This document shows positions 33,470 through 41,845 of a stretch of DNA of 64,000 nt, piece after piece. The notes under the pieces were generated by a model. It was given only the letters and a program-made list of their open reading frames with translations. It searched no databases and was not told the DNA's origin. A program made the translations under genes and the position numbers. The DNA lies in NCBI GenBank assembly GCA_965277495.1, contig OZ255824.1, positions 1 through 64,000 of the forward strand, in the 5' to 3' direction. Source of the stretch: CAHJXG01 sp965277495 (lineage in GTDB: Bacteria > Pseudomonadota > Alphaproteobacteria > Acetobacterales > Acetobacteraceae). Each line of letters begins with the position of its first letter. The stretch's first letter is position 1.

Positions 33470-34240
33470 ATGCTGATCGATTCACATTGCCATCTGGACT
33501 ATTTTGAGGGTGCCGAGCTGGACGCAGTTTTGGCGCGTGCCGCGGCGGCCGGGGTAGGGGAGATGATCACAATCGGCACCCGGCTCGCCCAATCCGCGGA
33601 GCTGATCGCGCTGACCCGGCATCCCGGCGTGTGGTGCACCGTCGGCGTGCATCCGCACAACGTCGCCGAAACGCCGGCCGCCGACGCCGCGGCCATCGCG
33701 GGCCTAGCCACTGATGACCGGGTCGTGGGCATCGGCGAGTCGGGCCTCGACTATTTCTACGACAAGGCCCCGCACGATGTGCAGCAGGCGAGCTTCCGGC
33801 AGCATATCCGTGCCGCGCGGCTTTGCGGGCTGCCGCTGGTGATCCATGCCCGCAACGCCGACGCGGACATTGCCGTCATCTTGACCGAGGAGTGGGACGC
33901 CGGCGGGCCATTTTCCATGCTGCTGCACTGCTTCAGCTCGGGCCGGGCTTTGGCGGAAACGGCGCTCCGGCTGGGCGGCTATGTCAGCTTCTCCGGCATG
34001 CTGACATTCCCGAAATCGACGGAATTGCGCGACATCGCCCGCGACGTGCCGGCGGACCGGCTGCTTGTGGAGACCGACGCGCCCTATTTGGCCCCGGTGC
34101 CCTACCGCGGAAAGCGTTGCGAACCCGGCTATGTCGTCGAGACCGCGCGCACGCTGGCCACGGTCCGCGCCATGACGTTCGACGAGCTGGCGGAGTTGAC
34201 AACTCGCAACGTCCGCACGTTGTTCGCGCGGATGGCGTAG
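33470..34240 (+). CDS. tatD: TatD family metal-dependent hydrolase/DNase
   Basis: TIM-barrel metallohydrolase; family members show 3'-5' exonuclease or DNA repair activity. The 256-residue product has the first metal motif DSHCHLD, GVHPHNV, the Glu in GIGESGLDYF, VIHARNAD, LLHCFSS and the last Asp in ETDAPYLAP. Start set at ATG 33470, 7 bp after metG; the longer frame is metG overlap. Next gene begins 2 bp after the stop. Confidence 0.95.
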   Translation: MLIDSHCHLDYFEGAELDAVLARAAAAGVGEMITIGTRLAQSAELIALTRHPGVWCTVGVHPHNVAETPAADAAAIAGLATDDRVVGIGESGLDYFYDKAPHDVQQASFRQHIRAARLCGLPLVIHARNADADIAVILTEEWDAGGPFSMLLHCFSSGRALAETALRLGGYVSFSGMLTFPKSTELRDIARDVPADRLLVETDAPYLAPVPYRGKRCEPGYVVETARTLATVRAMTFDELAELTTRNVRTLFARMA

Positions 34241-34242
34241 CC

Positions 34243-35064
34243 GTGCTTCGCGTGACGATCCTGGGCTGCGGCGGCTCCGCGGGCGTGCCGCAGATCGGCG
34301 GTGCCGACGGTTTCGGCGACTGGGGCGCCTGCGACCCGTCCGAGCCGCGCAACCGCCGCACGCGGTCGAGCATCGTGATCGAAAGCGGCACGGGCGAACG
34401 TCTGCTGGTCGACACTTCGCCGGACATGCGGATGCAATTGCTGGCATGCGGGGTGCCGCGGGTGGACGCGATCCTGTTCACCCATGCGCATGCCGACCAC
34501 GTTCTCGGGATCGACGACGTCCGCGTGCTCAACCGGCTGGTGAACCGTCCGATTGACGCGTTTGCCACGCCGCGGACCTTGGCGGAGCTCGATAAGCGCT
34601 TCGACTATGCGTTCCAGCCTTGGCTGCGGAGCAGCGCTCCCAGCGGGATGCAGCCGTATTTCTTCCGGCCCGTGCTGGTGCCGCGTGCCATCGAGCCCGG
34701 CCAGACGGTCGAGACCGCCGGGCTGCGAATTCAGGTGTTTGAGCAAGACCACGGGTTTTTGCCGACTCTCGGCCTGCGGGTCGGCAGCTTTGGCTATTCG
34801 ACCGACGTGGCGACCCTGGACGACAGCGCGTTTGCCGCGCTGGCCGGCATCGACACCTGGGTGGTCGACTGCTTTCAGCGCCAGCGGCATAAGACGCACG
34901 CCAACGTCGATCAGGTGCTGGAGTGGGCCGAGCGGCTGCAGCCACGCCGGGTCGTGCTGACGCATATGGGCTATGACGTTGATTGGGCCTGGTTGCGGCG
35001 ACGACTGCCGCCGCACATGGAGCCGGCGCATGACGGCATGGTACTGGAGATTGCTGGTGCGTGA
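34243..35064 (+). CDS. Metallo-beta-lactamase-fold hydrolase (PhnP-like)
   Basis: 273 residues with the canonical HxHxDH in FTHAHADHVLGIDD (His81, His83, Asp85, His86). A Cys/His-containing N-terminus CGGSAGVPQIGG resembles PhnP and related phosphodiesterases, and LTHMGYDVDW lies near the end. The position after tatD is standard in Alphaproteobacteria. Start is GTG 34243, which gives the proper first strand LRVTILGCG. PhnP itself cleaves cyclic phosphate in phosphonate degradation, but no phn genes are here, so the substrate is unknown. A palindromic run at 34622-34655 lies inside the gene. Confidence 0.9.
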   Translation: MLRVTILGCGGSAGVPQIGGADGFGDWGACDPSEPRNRRTRSSIVIESGTGERLLVDTSPDMRMQLLACGVPRVDAILFTHAHADHVLGIDDVRVLNRLVNRPIDAFATPRTLAELDKRFDYAFQPWLRSSAPSGMQPYFFRPVLVPRAIEPGQTVETAGLRIQVFEQDHGFLPTLGLRVGSFGYSTDVATLDDSAFAALAGIDTWVVDCFQRQRHKTHANVDQVLEWAERLQPRRVVLTHMGYDVDWAWLRRRLPPHMEPAHDGMVLEIAGA

Positions 35065-35078
35065 ACGCCGTGAGTTTC

Positions 35079-35094
35079 CATAATATGCATTATG
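35079..35094. repeat. AT-rich perfect inverted repeat at left edge of the R-M cassette
   Basis: CATAAT-ATGC-ATTATG: six-base arms around a four-base loop, in the 59-bp gap between two converging genes. It has no T-tract, so it is not a classic terminator. Its base composition contrasts with the surrounding GC-rich DNA. Confidence 0.6.
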
Positions 35095-35123
35095 AGACTC
35101 GTGGCCGTGAGCATTGTAAGGTC

Positions 35124-37460
35124 CTACAAATAGAGGTGCTTCTGAAATCCTACAAACGCGCCGCGTATGTTCGCCACCCCGCCGAGTTCGGCCGCGGCGT
35201 CGCTGATGGCTCGATACCTTAACTGCAGAAGATGCGGCAGCGTGGCCTCGTCGAGTTCGCCGACGCCCTCCTTGACGTATTGCTGCAGAACGAAGTCGAG
35301 GAAGGCTTGCAGCTTCGAATCGTATTGCAAGGAAATGCCCGGTCGGCTGGCATCCGCACGTTCCCGTCGGGTCAACGTCGGCAACGCGAATGCGACGTAG
35401 GCAAGCACGTCATACAGGTCGCTATCCTCGGCGCCGATCATGCGCTCGACTTCGCGCAACTGTTCGCGGCCATAGCCCTTTTCCGACAGGCTATCCAGCA
35501 ACGCCTTGCGGGTGCCGGGCTGGCTCCACATTGCACGCAGCTCGTCCTCGTCCCTGAACAGCGCCGGCAAGTCGCCGAACAGGCGCGTGATGAACTCCGC
35601 CGCCGACATCGGCCTGCCATCGGGGCTCCAGAACGTCGTCGCCGTCATGTGCTGGAGGGTGCGCTCCTTGCCATCGGCGAGCTTGATCCGCAGCCTCTGG
35701 CGCGGCGGCGGACCGCCCTCCCCGTCCTCAGGATCCTCGCCCTCGTCGCCGCCCGGCGGTATCGGCGTATCGCCGTCCGCCGTCGGAGTTGGGAGCACCG
35801 GGTCGATCGGCTCGCCATCCCACTCGGGATCGCTGAAATGCTCGTAGGCTTTCACGAAATCATAAATGGTGAAATAGTCCTTGCCGTCGAACAGGCGGGT
35901 GCCCCGTCCGATGATCTGCTTGAACTCGATCATCGACTTGATCGGACGCATCAGCACGATGTTGCGCACGTTGCGCGCATCGACGCCGGTCGAGAGCTTC
36001 TGCGACGTCGTGAGGATGGTCGGGATGGCCTTCTCGTTGTCCTGGAACGTGCGCAGGAACCGCTCGCCGAGTTCGCCGTCGTTGGCCGTCACCCGGACGC
36101 AGTAGTTCGGCTCCTTGCTCGCCTTCATCTGGTTGATCAGGTCGCGGACGGCGAGCGCGTGGTCCTGCTTGGCGCAGAACACCAGCGTTTTCTGGGTCTG
36201 ATCGATCATCTCCATAAAAAGCCGGACGCGGTATTTCTCGCGCTCGGCGATCTCGATGATGCGGTTGAAGTCGCTCTCGGTGTAGCGCCTGCCCTCTTCG
36301 ACCTCGCCTTCGATCAGCTCGTCGTCGCTGGTATAGACGTAGTCGTCGAGCGTCGTGGCGATCTGCTTCACCTTGAACGGCGTCAGGAAGCCGTCGTTGA
36401 TCCCTTCCTTCAAGGAATAGACGAACACCGGCTCGCCGAAATAGGCGTAGGTGTCGACGTTGCCCCGGCGCTTCGGCGTCGCCGTCAGGCCGAGCTGCAC
36501 GGCGGGCGAGAAGTAGTCCAGGATGCCGCGCCAGTTGCCCTCGTCGTTGGCGCCGCCGCGGTGGCACTCGTCGATGATGATGAGGTCAAAGAAATCCACC
36601 GGGTAGTCGCCGAAGCTCGGGGCCGGCTGCCCGGCCGCGTCGCTCCCGCTCATGAAGGTCTGGAAGATGGTGAAAAAGATGTTGCCGTTCTTCGGCACCC
36701 TGCCCTTCTTGCGGATGATGTCCGGTTCGATCCGCACCAGCGCGTCCTCGGGGAAGGCTGAGAACGAGTTGTAGGCCTGGTCGGCCAGGATGTTGCGGTC
36801 GGCGAGGAACAGGATGCTCGGGCGCCGGGCCGGCTCGCCGCCGCTGTGCCAATCGGCGAGGTTCCATCGGCTCTGGAACAGCTTCCAGGCGAGCTGGAAG
36901 GCGATGAAGGTCTTGCCGGTGCCGGTCGCGAGCGTCAGCAGGATGCGATCGCGCCCGGCAGCGATCGCCTCCAGCGTGCGGTCGATGGCGATGTCCTGGT
37001 AGTAGCGCGCGTGCCACTGGCCGCCCTTGTCCTCGAACGGGATTGCGGCGAAGCGGTCGCGCCAGGCGTTTTGCTCGGCGAAGGTCCGGTTCCAGAGTTC
37101 GTCCGGGGTTGGATAGGTTTCGACGTAGCGCTCCGCGCCGGTCTCCATGTCGATTTCGTAGATGCGCTGGCCGTTGGTGGAGTAGGCGAAGCGGGCTTGC
37201 AGCTTGGCGGCGTATTGCTTGGCCTGGGCGACGCCCTCGGTATCCGGCAGGTCCCGCCGCTTGGCCTCGATGATGGCGAGCTTGTGGTTTCGGTAGGTCA
37301 GCACGTAGTCGGCGATGTCTTGGGAGGCGCGTAGGCCAGCGCCTTGCAGGCGGCCGAGGGTAATGACCTCACGGCGCACCCGGCTTGCGTCCACTACGCC
37401 CCATCCTGCGGCTTGCAGCGCCGGGTCAATCAGCTCGGCGCGAGTTTCAGCTTCGTTCAT
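35124..37460 (-). CDS. hsdR: Type I restriction enzyme, R (HsdR) subunit
   Basis: Motor and nuclease subunit of the type I complex; translocates DNA and cuts at a distance. The 778-residue product has an N-terminal PD-(D/E)xK-type nuclease (Asp51, then Glu65 and Lys67 in IIEAKRR). SF2 helicase motif I is ATGTGKT (178-184) and motif II is DECH (297-300); GLTATPKRR and the arginine-finger motif IGRGTRL are also present. An acidic linker (GGDEGEDPEDGEGG) precedes the C-terminal domain that contacts HsdM. It overlaps hsdS by four bases (ATGA). Resembles the EcoEI-type R subunit. All motifs are intact. Confidence 0.96.
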   Translation of the reverse strand: MNEAETRAELIDPALQAAGWGVVDASRVRREVITLGRLQGAGLRASQDIADYVLTYRNHKLAIIEAKRRDLPDTEGVAQAKQYAAKLQARFAYSTNGQRIYEIDMETGAERYVETYPTPDELWNRTFAEQNAWRDRFAAIPFEDKGGQWHARYYQDIAIDRTLEAIAAGRDRILLTLATGTGKTFIAFQLAWKLFQSRWNLADWHSGGEPARRPSILFLADRNILADQAYNSFSAFPEDALVRIEPDIIRKKGRVPKNGNIFFTIFQTFMSGSDAAGQPAPSFGDYPVDFFDLIIIDECHRGGANDEGNWRGILDYFSPAVQLGLTATPKRRGNVDTYAYFGEPVFVYSLKEGINDGFLTPFKVKQIATTLDDYVYTSDDELIEGEVEEGRRYTESDFNRIIEIAEREKYRVRLFMEMIDQTQKTLVFCAKQDHALAVRDLINQMKASKEPNYCVRVTANDGELGERFLRTFQDNEKAIPTILTTSQKLSTGVDARNVRNIVLMRPIKSMIEFKQIIGRGTRLFDGKDYFTIYDFVKAYEHFSDPEWDGEPIDPVLPTPTADGDTPIPPGGDEGEDPEDGEGGPPPRQRLRIKLADGKERTLQHMTATTFWSPDGRPMSAAEFITRLFGDLPALFRDEDELRAMWSQPGTRKALLDSLSEKGYGREQLREVERMIGAEDSDLYDVLAYVAFALPTLTRRERADASRPGISLQYDSKLQAFLDFVLQQYVKEGVGELDEATLPHLLQLRYRAISDAAAELGGVANIRGAFVGFQKHLYL

Positions 37461-38635
37461 GCTGCGGCCTCTTGCACCGCGTGCGCTGACCGCGCGGTCA
37501 GCTCGCCGGCAAACGCCTTTTGCAGGATGGCTTGCTTCAGCTCTGTGAGAATTGTCAGCTTCTGCCGATATGTCTCTTCAAGCTGTTGAACCTCGTAAGA
37601 TAGCTGGTCAAGTTTGCTTACAAGCTGCTCCTGATCTCGGAGTGTAGGAGGCAACAGCAGGGCCAGTCCGCCCCATTTCGTCTTGTTGATAATCGGCAAG
37701 GTCGCCTGCGCCGAATTCACCATCACCTGTTTTTGGAATTCGTCGGAGATCATTTGGTAGTAGAGGAACTTCCCGGCTATTCCTTGGCGTGGGGTAACTG
37801 CATTGATCTGCTGATTGGCGGATATGTCTCGCTCCGCAAAACCGGCTTTTCCAATGGTCGCACCGATGCAGACCATCACCGCTGATCCCAACCGGATAAG
37901 ACGCGATTGCGTCAACCCCAGTTCGCTAAGCCCTTCATTTTCGTAATTCAGCGAGCCATCCTCTCTGAAATCGCCAGGCTTGATAAACGGTATATGGGTC
38001 CCGAGATTATTCGTTTGCGACGTCTTTGGTGTTGTGCCTGTCTGAAGTTGTCCAGCCTGTTCCAGACTAAGCTTAGCCCAATCTTCTCTATCCGGAGTAA
38101 ATATAGAATTTAAATAGCTGTTAAATAGCTCGCGGGCATTGCCAAGGTTCTTTTGGGCGTTCGCGACCGCCGTGTCGATCCCCTCGAACGCCTCTCCGAG
38201 AATGGTGACCATGCGCTTTTGTTCGGCGAGCGAGGGAAGAGGAATAGGAATATCCCGCATTCTTGCTTGATTAAGCTTCGGGACTGTTAGACCTGTAATG
38301 AACGATGATAAGTCGGCCCATTTGAGGTAATGAACAATCCAGTCGTCTGTAACTAGATTTCGGCGTGGCCGAATAACATGTGCATGATTATTTACCCAGT
38401 ATTTTCCTTCAGCACCAAATGCCGTGCGCTCCCCAGCTCCCCATTTTGCTCCGTCTTCTCCGATCAAGACGAGCTTCTCGTCAAATATATAGCCCGCTAC
38501 GCAATCCAGAATACCGGTCGCTCCGTAGTAGGGGAACTCCCCGGAAATACGGTCGCATTTAGTGATAGGTTTTCTCTTACTGTCGAGAATATCGCACAAC
38601 TCTCCAAGAGTTCTGGTTTGCCATCCGCTAATCAT
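37457..38635 (-). CDS. hsdS: Type I restriction-modification specificity (HsdS) subunit
   Basis: Provides DNA target recognition for both methylation and cleavage. The 392-residue product has two target-recognition domains: about 1-145 (begins GWQTRTLGELCDI) and about 185-345 (DWAKLSLEQAGQL). Each is followed by a conserved helical spacer (LAEQKRMVTILGE and RDQEQLVSKLDQL). The target sequence cannot be read from the protein. Much of the gene is clearly AT-richer than its neighbours, a usual sign of horizontal transfer in hsdS. Overlaps both hsdM and hsdR as ATGA. Confidence 0.95.
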   Translation of the reverse strand: MISGWQTRTLGELCDILDSKRKPITKCDRISGEFPYYGATGILDCVAGYIFDEKLVLIGEDGAKWGAGERTAFGAEGKYWVNNHAHVIRPRRNLVTDDWIVHYLKWADLSSFITGLTVPKLNQARMRDIPIPLPSLAEQKRMVTILGEAFEGIDTAVANAQKNLGNARELFNSYLNSIFTPDREDWAKLSLEQAGQLQTGTTPKTSQTNNLGTHIPFIKPGDFREDGSLNYENEGLSELGLTQSRLIRLGSAVMVCIGATIGKAGFAERDISANQQINAVTPRQGIAGKFLYYQMISDEFQKQVMVNSAQATLPIINKTKWGGLALLLPPTLRDQEQLVSKLDQLSYEVQQLEETYRQKLTILTELKQAILQKAFAGELTARSAHAVQEAAA

Positions 38636-40083
38636 AAAAGCACGCGAATGCGTTCAAGGATATCAGTGCTTTTTAGGTCCAGCGCGGAAATTTCGGCGAT
38701 GATGTCCTCTGGATCGCGTGAAGCCTCTCCCTCGGCCTTGTTGGGATTGCTTACGGAAAGATTGAAAGTCGGCCTATCAATTTCGGCCACATCGATTGTC
38801 CAAGACTTTTCAGAGTTTGCAAAACGCTCCTGCAACGCGACAAACTCCCTCAGGTCTTCGTAATTCAGCGGATTCGTCTTTCCCATATTCCGGCCTGGAT
38901 CGAGCTGGTAAAACCAGACCTTGCGGGTAGGGGCACCCTTCTCGAAGAACAGCACAACCGTTTTCACCCCTGCCCCAAGGAACGTCCCGCCGGGGCAATC
39001 CAGGACGGTATGTAGATTGCAACTCTCCAGAAGCTCCTGTCGCAATGCTCGCGCCGCGCCGTCCGAGTTCGAAAGAAACGTGTTCTTAATCACGACCGCC
39101 GCCCGGCCACCCGCCTTCAAATGCTTGATAAAATGCTGCAGGAACAGGAACGCCGTCTCCCCCGTCTTGATCGGGAAATTCTGCTGCACCTCCGGCCGTT
39201 CCTTGCCACCAAACGGCGGGTTGGCCAGGATCACGTCGAACCGGTCCTTCTCTTGAACGTCGCTCAGGTTCTCCGCTAACGTGTTGGTGTGCACGATGTT
39301 CGGCGCGTCGATGCCGTGCAGGATCATGTTCATCGTCGCGATCACATACGCCAGGCTCTTCTTCTCCTTGCCGTAGAACGTCCGCGTCTGCAGCGTCCGA
39401 AGCTGGCTGGTCGTCAGTTCGCCCTGGCGCAGATACTCATATGCCTCGCACAAGAACCCGCCCGACCCCAGCGCCCCGTCATAGATGCGCTCGCCAATCT
39501 TCGGCTTTATTACCGCGATCATCGCGCGGATCAGCGGGCGCGGCGTGTAGTACTCTCCGCCGTTCCGCCCGGCGTTGCCCATGTTCTTGATCTTCGCCTC
39601 ATACAGATGCGAAAGCTCGTGCTTCTCCCGCTGCGACTGGAAGCGCAGCTCGTCCACCAGCTCCAGCGCGTCGCGCAGCGAGTAGCCGCTCTGAAACCGG
39701 TTCTTCACCTCGCCGAAAATCTCGCCGATCTTGTATTCGATGGTGTCCGGGCTGGTCGCCCGCTGCTTGAAACCCTGCAGATACGGGAACAGCCGCCGGT
39801 TCACGAACTCGATCAGGTCGTCGCCGGTCAGCGCATTGTCATGGTCGAACCCGCCTCCGGCACGCTTCGGCGCGGCCCAGGCCGACCATCTGAAGGCCGC
39901 GTCGATGATGAACGCATAGGGCTTGCCGACAAGCTCGGCCTCCATCGCCCGGGCCTCCTCCAGGTCATCCAGGTACTTGAGGAAAAGTATCCACGACGTC
40001 TGCTCCGTGTAGTCCAGCTCGGTCGTGCAGCCGGCCTCCTTCCACAGCACGTCATCGATGTTCTTAAAAGTCTGTTCGAACAT
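38632..40083 (-). CDS. hsdM: Type I DNA N6-adenine methyltransferase (HsdM) subunit
   Basis: Methylates adenine at the site chosen by HsdS. The 483-residue product has an N-terminal HsdM bundle (FEQTFKNIDDVLWKEAG), the SAM-binding GALGSGGFL (about 203-211) and the catalytic motif NPPF (288-291) in ILANPPFGGKE. TFLGAG and NTFLSN lie further on. First gene of the operon hsdM-hsdS-hsdR; the 40084-40218 interval upstream would carry its promoter. Nothing suggests decay. Confidence 0.97.
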   Translation of the reverse strand: MFEQTFKNIDDVLWKEAGCTTELDYTEQTSWILFLKYLDDLEEARAMEAELVGKPYAFIIDAAFRWSAWAAPKRAGGGFDHDNALTGDDLIEFVNRRLFPYLQGFKQRATSPDTIEYKIGEIFGEVKNRFQSGYSLRDALELVDELRFQSQREKHELSHLYEAKIKNMGNAGRNGGEYYTPRPLIRAMIAVIKPKIGERIYDGALGSGGFLCEAYEYLRQGELTTSQLRTLQTRTFYGKEKKSLAYVIATMNMILHGIDAPNIVHTNTLAENLSDVQEKDRFDVILANPPFGGKERPEVQQNFPIKTGETAFLFLQHFIKHLKAGGRAAVVIKNTFLSNSDGAARALRQELLESCNLHTVLDCPGGTFLGAGVKTVVLFFEKGAPTRKVWFYQLDPGRNMGKTNPLNYEDLREFVALQERFANSEKSWTIDVAEIDRPTFNLSVSNPNKAEGEASRDPEDIIAEISALDLKSTDILERIRVLL

Positions 40084-40109
40084 GCGTCATCCAGCCTGAG
40101 TTATTTTAC

Positions 40110-40127
40110 GCATAAAGATCGTTATGC
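40110..40127 (-). promoter_or_regulatory. Inverted repeat in the hsdM promoter region
   Basis: GCATAA-AGATCG-TTATGC, perfect six-base arms, lies 27-44 bp upstream of the hsdM start. On the minus strand, TTGCAT (overlapping the palindrome) and TAAAAT/AAATAA further down could serve as -35 and -10. An operator overlapping the promoter would suit an R-M operon, but no controller (C) protein gene is present. Confidence 0.4.
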
Positions 40128-40171
40128 AACGAAATCTTGCTGGGACATACGTTGGCGTACGGGGGCCGCCT

Positions 40172-40222
40172 ATGGCAATGAGCGTTGCAGCGCCGGCCAA
40201 TGAGAGCATCTATCGGCAATGA
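40172..40222 (+). CDS. Possible 16-residue leader peptide overlapping mazG
   Basis: ATG at 40172 (second ATG at 40178) opens a short frame reading MAMSVAAPANESIYRQ, whose TGA (40220-40222) overlaps the mazG ATG (40219) as ATGA. GGGGG at 40161-40165 precedes it. mazG itself lacks a well-placed Shine-Dalgarno. Too short to identify by composition; support is purely positional. Confidence 0.3.
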   Translation: MAMSVAAPANESIYRQ

Positions 40223-41016
40223 ACAGTGACGCCCAACGCCAGACCGCCCGCCTGCTCGACCTCATGGCCGCGCTGCGCAGCCCCGGCTCCGGCTGCCCAT
40301 GGGACCAGGTGCAGACGTTCGACACCATCGCCCCCTATACCGTCGAAGAAGCCTACGAAGTCGCCGACGCCATTGCGCGCCGCGATATGGCGGCCTTGCC
40401 GGACGAACTCGGGGATCTGCTGTTCCAGGTCGTCTATCACGCCCAAATGGCGCAGGAGGCCGGCGCGTTCAGCTTCGCCGACGTGGCCCGCGCCATAACC
40501 GACAAGATGATCCGCCGCCATCCGCACATCTTTCCGCCGGAACACAGCACGCCGCGTCCGCAGGGCTGGGACGAACAGAAAGCCATCGAGCGCCGGGCTC
40601 GGGCCGAGACTGGGACCTTGGCCGGGATACCCGCCGGGCTGCCCGCCCTCACCCACGCCCTGAAAGTCACAGCCCGCGCCGCCCGCGTCGGCTTCGACTG
40701 GCCCAACGCGGCCCTGGTGATGGAAAAGCTCGATGAGGAGGTCGAGGAACTGCGCGCCGAACTGCCCGGCCCTGATTTGGATAAATCCGACCCGGCGAGG
40801 CTGGCCGATGAACTCGGCGATGTGCTGTTCGTCGTCGCAAACCTCGCGCGGAAGCTGGGCCTCGATCCCGAACGCTGCCTTCAGCAAGCCAATGCTAAGT
40901 TCACGCGCAGGTTCAATGCGGTCGAGGCACGGCTTGCGGCCGATGGGCAAGCGCCGGGCGACGCCACGCTCGAAACGATGGAGGCGCACTGGGTGGCGGT
41001 GAAAAAAACCGAGTAG
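40219..41016 (+). CDS. mazG: Nucleoside triphosphate pyrophosphohydrolase MazG
   Basis: Hydrolyses (d)NTPs to monophosphates, a house-cleaning enzyme also linked to ppGpp levels in E. coli. The 265-residue product has two MazG domains. The first has CPWDQVQTFDTI, EEAYEV and DELGDLLFQVVYHA; the second has KLDEEVEELRAEL and DELGDVLFVVANLAR. Start is ATG 40219, overlapped by a 16-codon upstream frame. It converges with the phosphatase gene, the stops 1 bp apart. In related genomes mazG usually lies near hflX, so the R-M cassette sits on its other flank. Confidence 0.95.
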   Translation: MNSDAQRQTARLLDLMAALRSPGSGCPWDQVQTFDTIAPYTVEEAYEVADAIARRDMAALPDELGDLLFQVVYHAQMAQEAGAFSFADVARAITDKMIRRHPHIFPPEHSTPRPQGWDEQKAIERRARAETGTLAGIPAGLPALTHALKVTARAARVGFDWPNAALVMEKLDEEVEELRAELPGPDLDKSDPARLADELGDVLFVVANLARKLGLDPERCLQQANAKFTRRFNAVEARLAADGQAPGDATLETMEAHWVAVKKTE

Positions 41017-41017
41017 C

Positions 41018-41845
41018 TCAGTGCTCAAACAACGCCGTCCGCAGCGTGCGCCAAGTCGCCTCGTCGGGCGCGCAGATCAGGCCGCCGGTGGTCTGCGCCG
41101 GGTCATACGCGCTGCCGTCGAGCCGCGCCGACCATCCGCCGGCCTCCCGATGCAGCAGCCAGCCTGCCGCGTGGTCCCACGGCAGCAGCCGATGGTAAAC
41201 CACGAAGTGGCAGTGCCCGGCCGCCAGCATCCGGTATTGATGCGCGGCGCAGCGGTAGTCCCAAGCCGCGCCCAGCCGAGGCAAGTTCCGGCAGACCGTC
41301 GACCGCTGCGGCTCCGGCATGTAGCGCCAGGACACCGAGCCAGCCAGTTCGGCCAAGGGCGCCGGCACCGCAACCCGCAGCGCAGTGCGTGCGCCCGACG
41401 CATCCTCCAGCCAGGCTCCCTGCCCGGCCACGGCCACCGCAGTATCGTCGCCCACGGGATCATGGATCACTGCGGCGATGACCACGCCCCGGCGCAGCGC
41501 GGCCACCATGGTGCCGAACAGCGGCAGCCCGGCGCAGAAATTTGCGGTGCCGTCGATGGGGTCCACCACGAAACACAACTCCGCATCGGCAATCGCCGCA
41601 AGCCGCCCGTTGTCGCGCGAGGCAGCCTCCTCCCCCACCACGGCACAGCCCGGAAACAGCCGGCTTAACCCGGTCGCGAGCCGCAGTTCCGCCTGTTCGT
41701 CGGCGGCCGTGACGAGATCGAGCGGCCCGGATTTCGCCTGAATGTCGCCCGGCGCAAGGTTGCGGAACCGCGGCATGATTTCGGTCCGGGCGACGGCTCG
41801 GACCAACTGCACGACCTCCGCCGGGTCGAACGCCGCAGCGCTCAA
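41018..41845 (-). CDS. Inositol-monophosphatase family phosphatase
   Basis: Mg/Li-sensitive sugar-phosphatase superfamily enzyme. The 275-residue product has GEEAAS (about 71-76), the metal motif DPIDGTANF (Asp95-Thr100) and PWDHAAGWLLHREAGG. Start is TTG 41845, overlapping the hflX stop as TTGA; longer in-frame versions are hflX antisense-frame junk. Substrate is undetermined. Alphaproteobacterial homologues are annotated either as IMPase or as HisN-type histidinol-phosphatase, and no his genes are near. Last gene of hfq-hflX-phosphatase. Confidence 0.9.
   Translation of the reverse strand: MSAAAFDPAEVVQLVRAVARTEIMPRFRNLAPGDIQAKSGPLDLVTAADEQAELRLATGLSRLFPGCAVVGEEAASRDNGRLAAIADAELCFVVDPIDGTANFCAGLPLFGTMVAALRRGVVIAAVIHDPVGDDTAVAVAGQGAWLEDASGARTALRVAVPAPLAELAGSVSWRYMPEPQRSTVCRNLPRLGAAWDYRCAAHQYRMLAAGHCHFVVYHRLLPWDHAAGWLLHREAGGWSARLDGSAYDPAQTTGGLICAPDEATWRTLRTALFEH

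Noticed and set aside
35122..35156. TCCTACAAA repeated twice near the hsdR stop
   Set aside because: Nine bases, within the gene end, with no counterpart at the other boundary.
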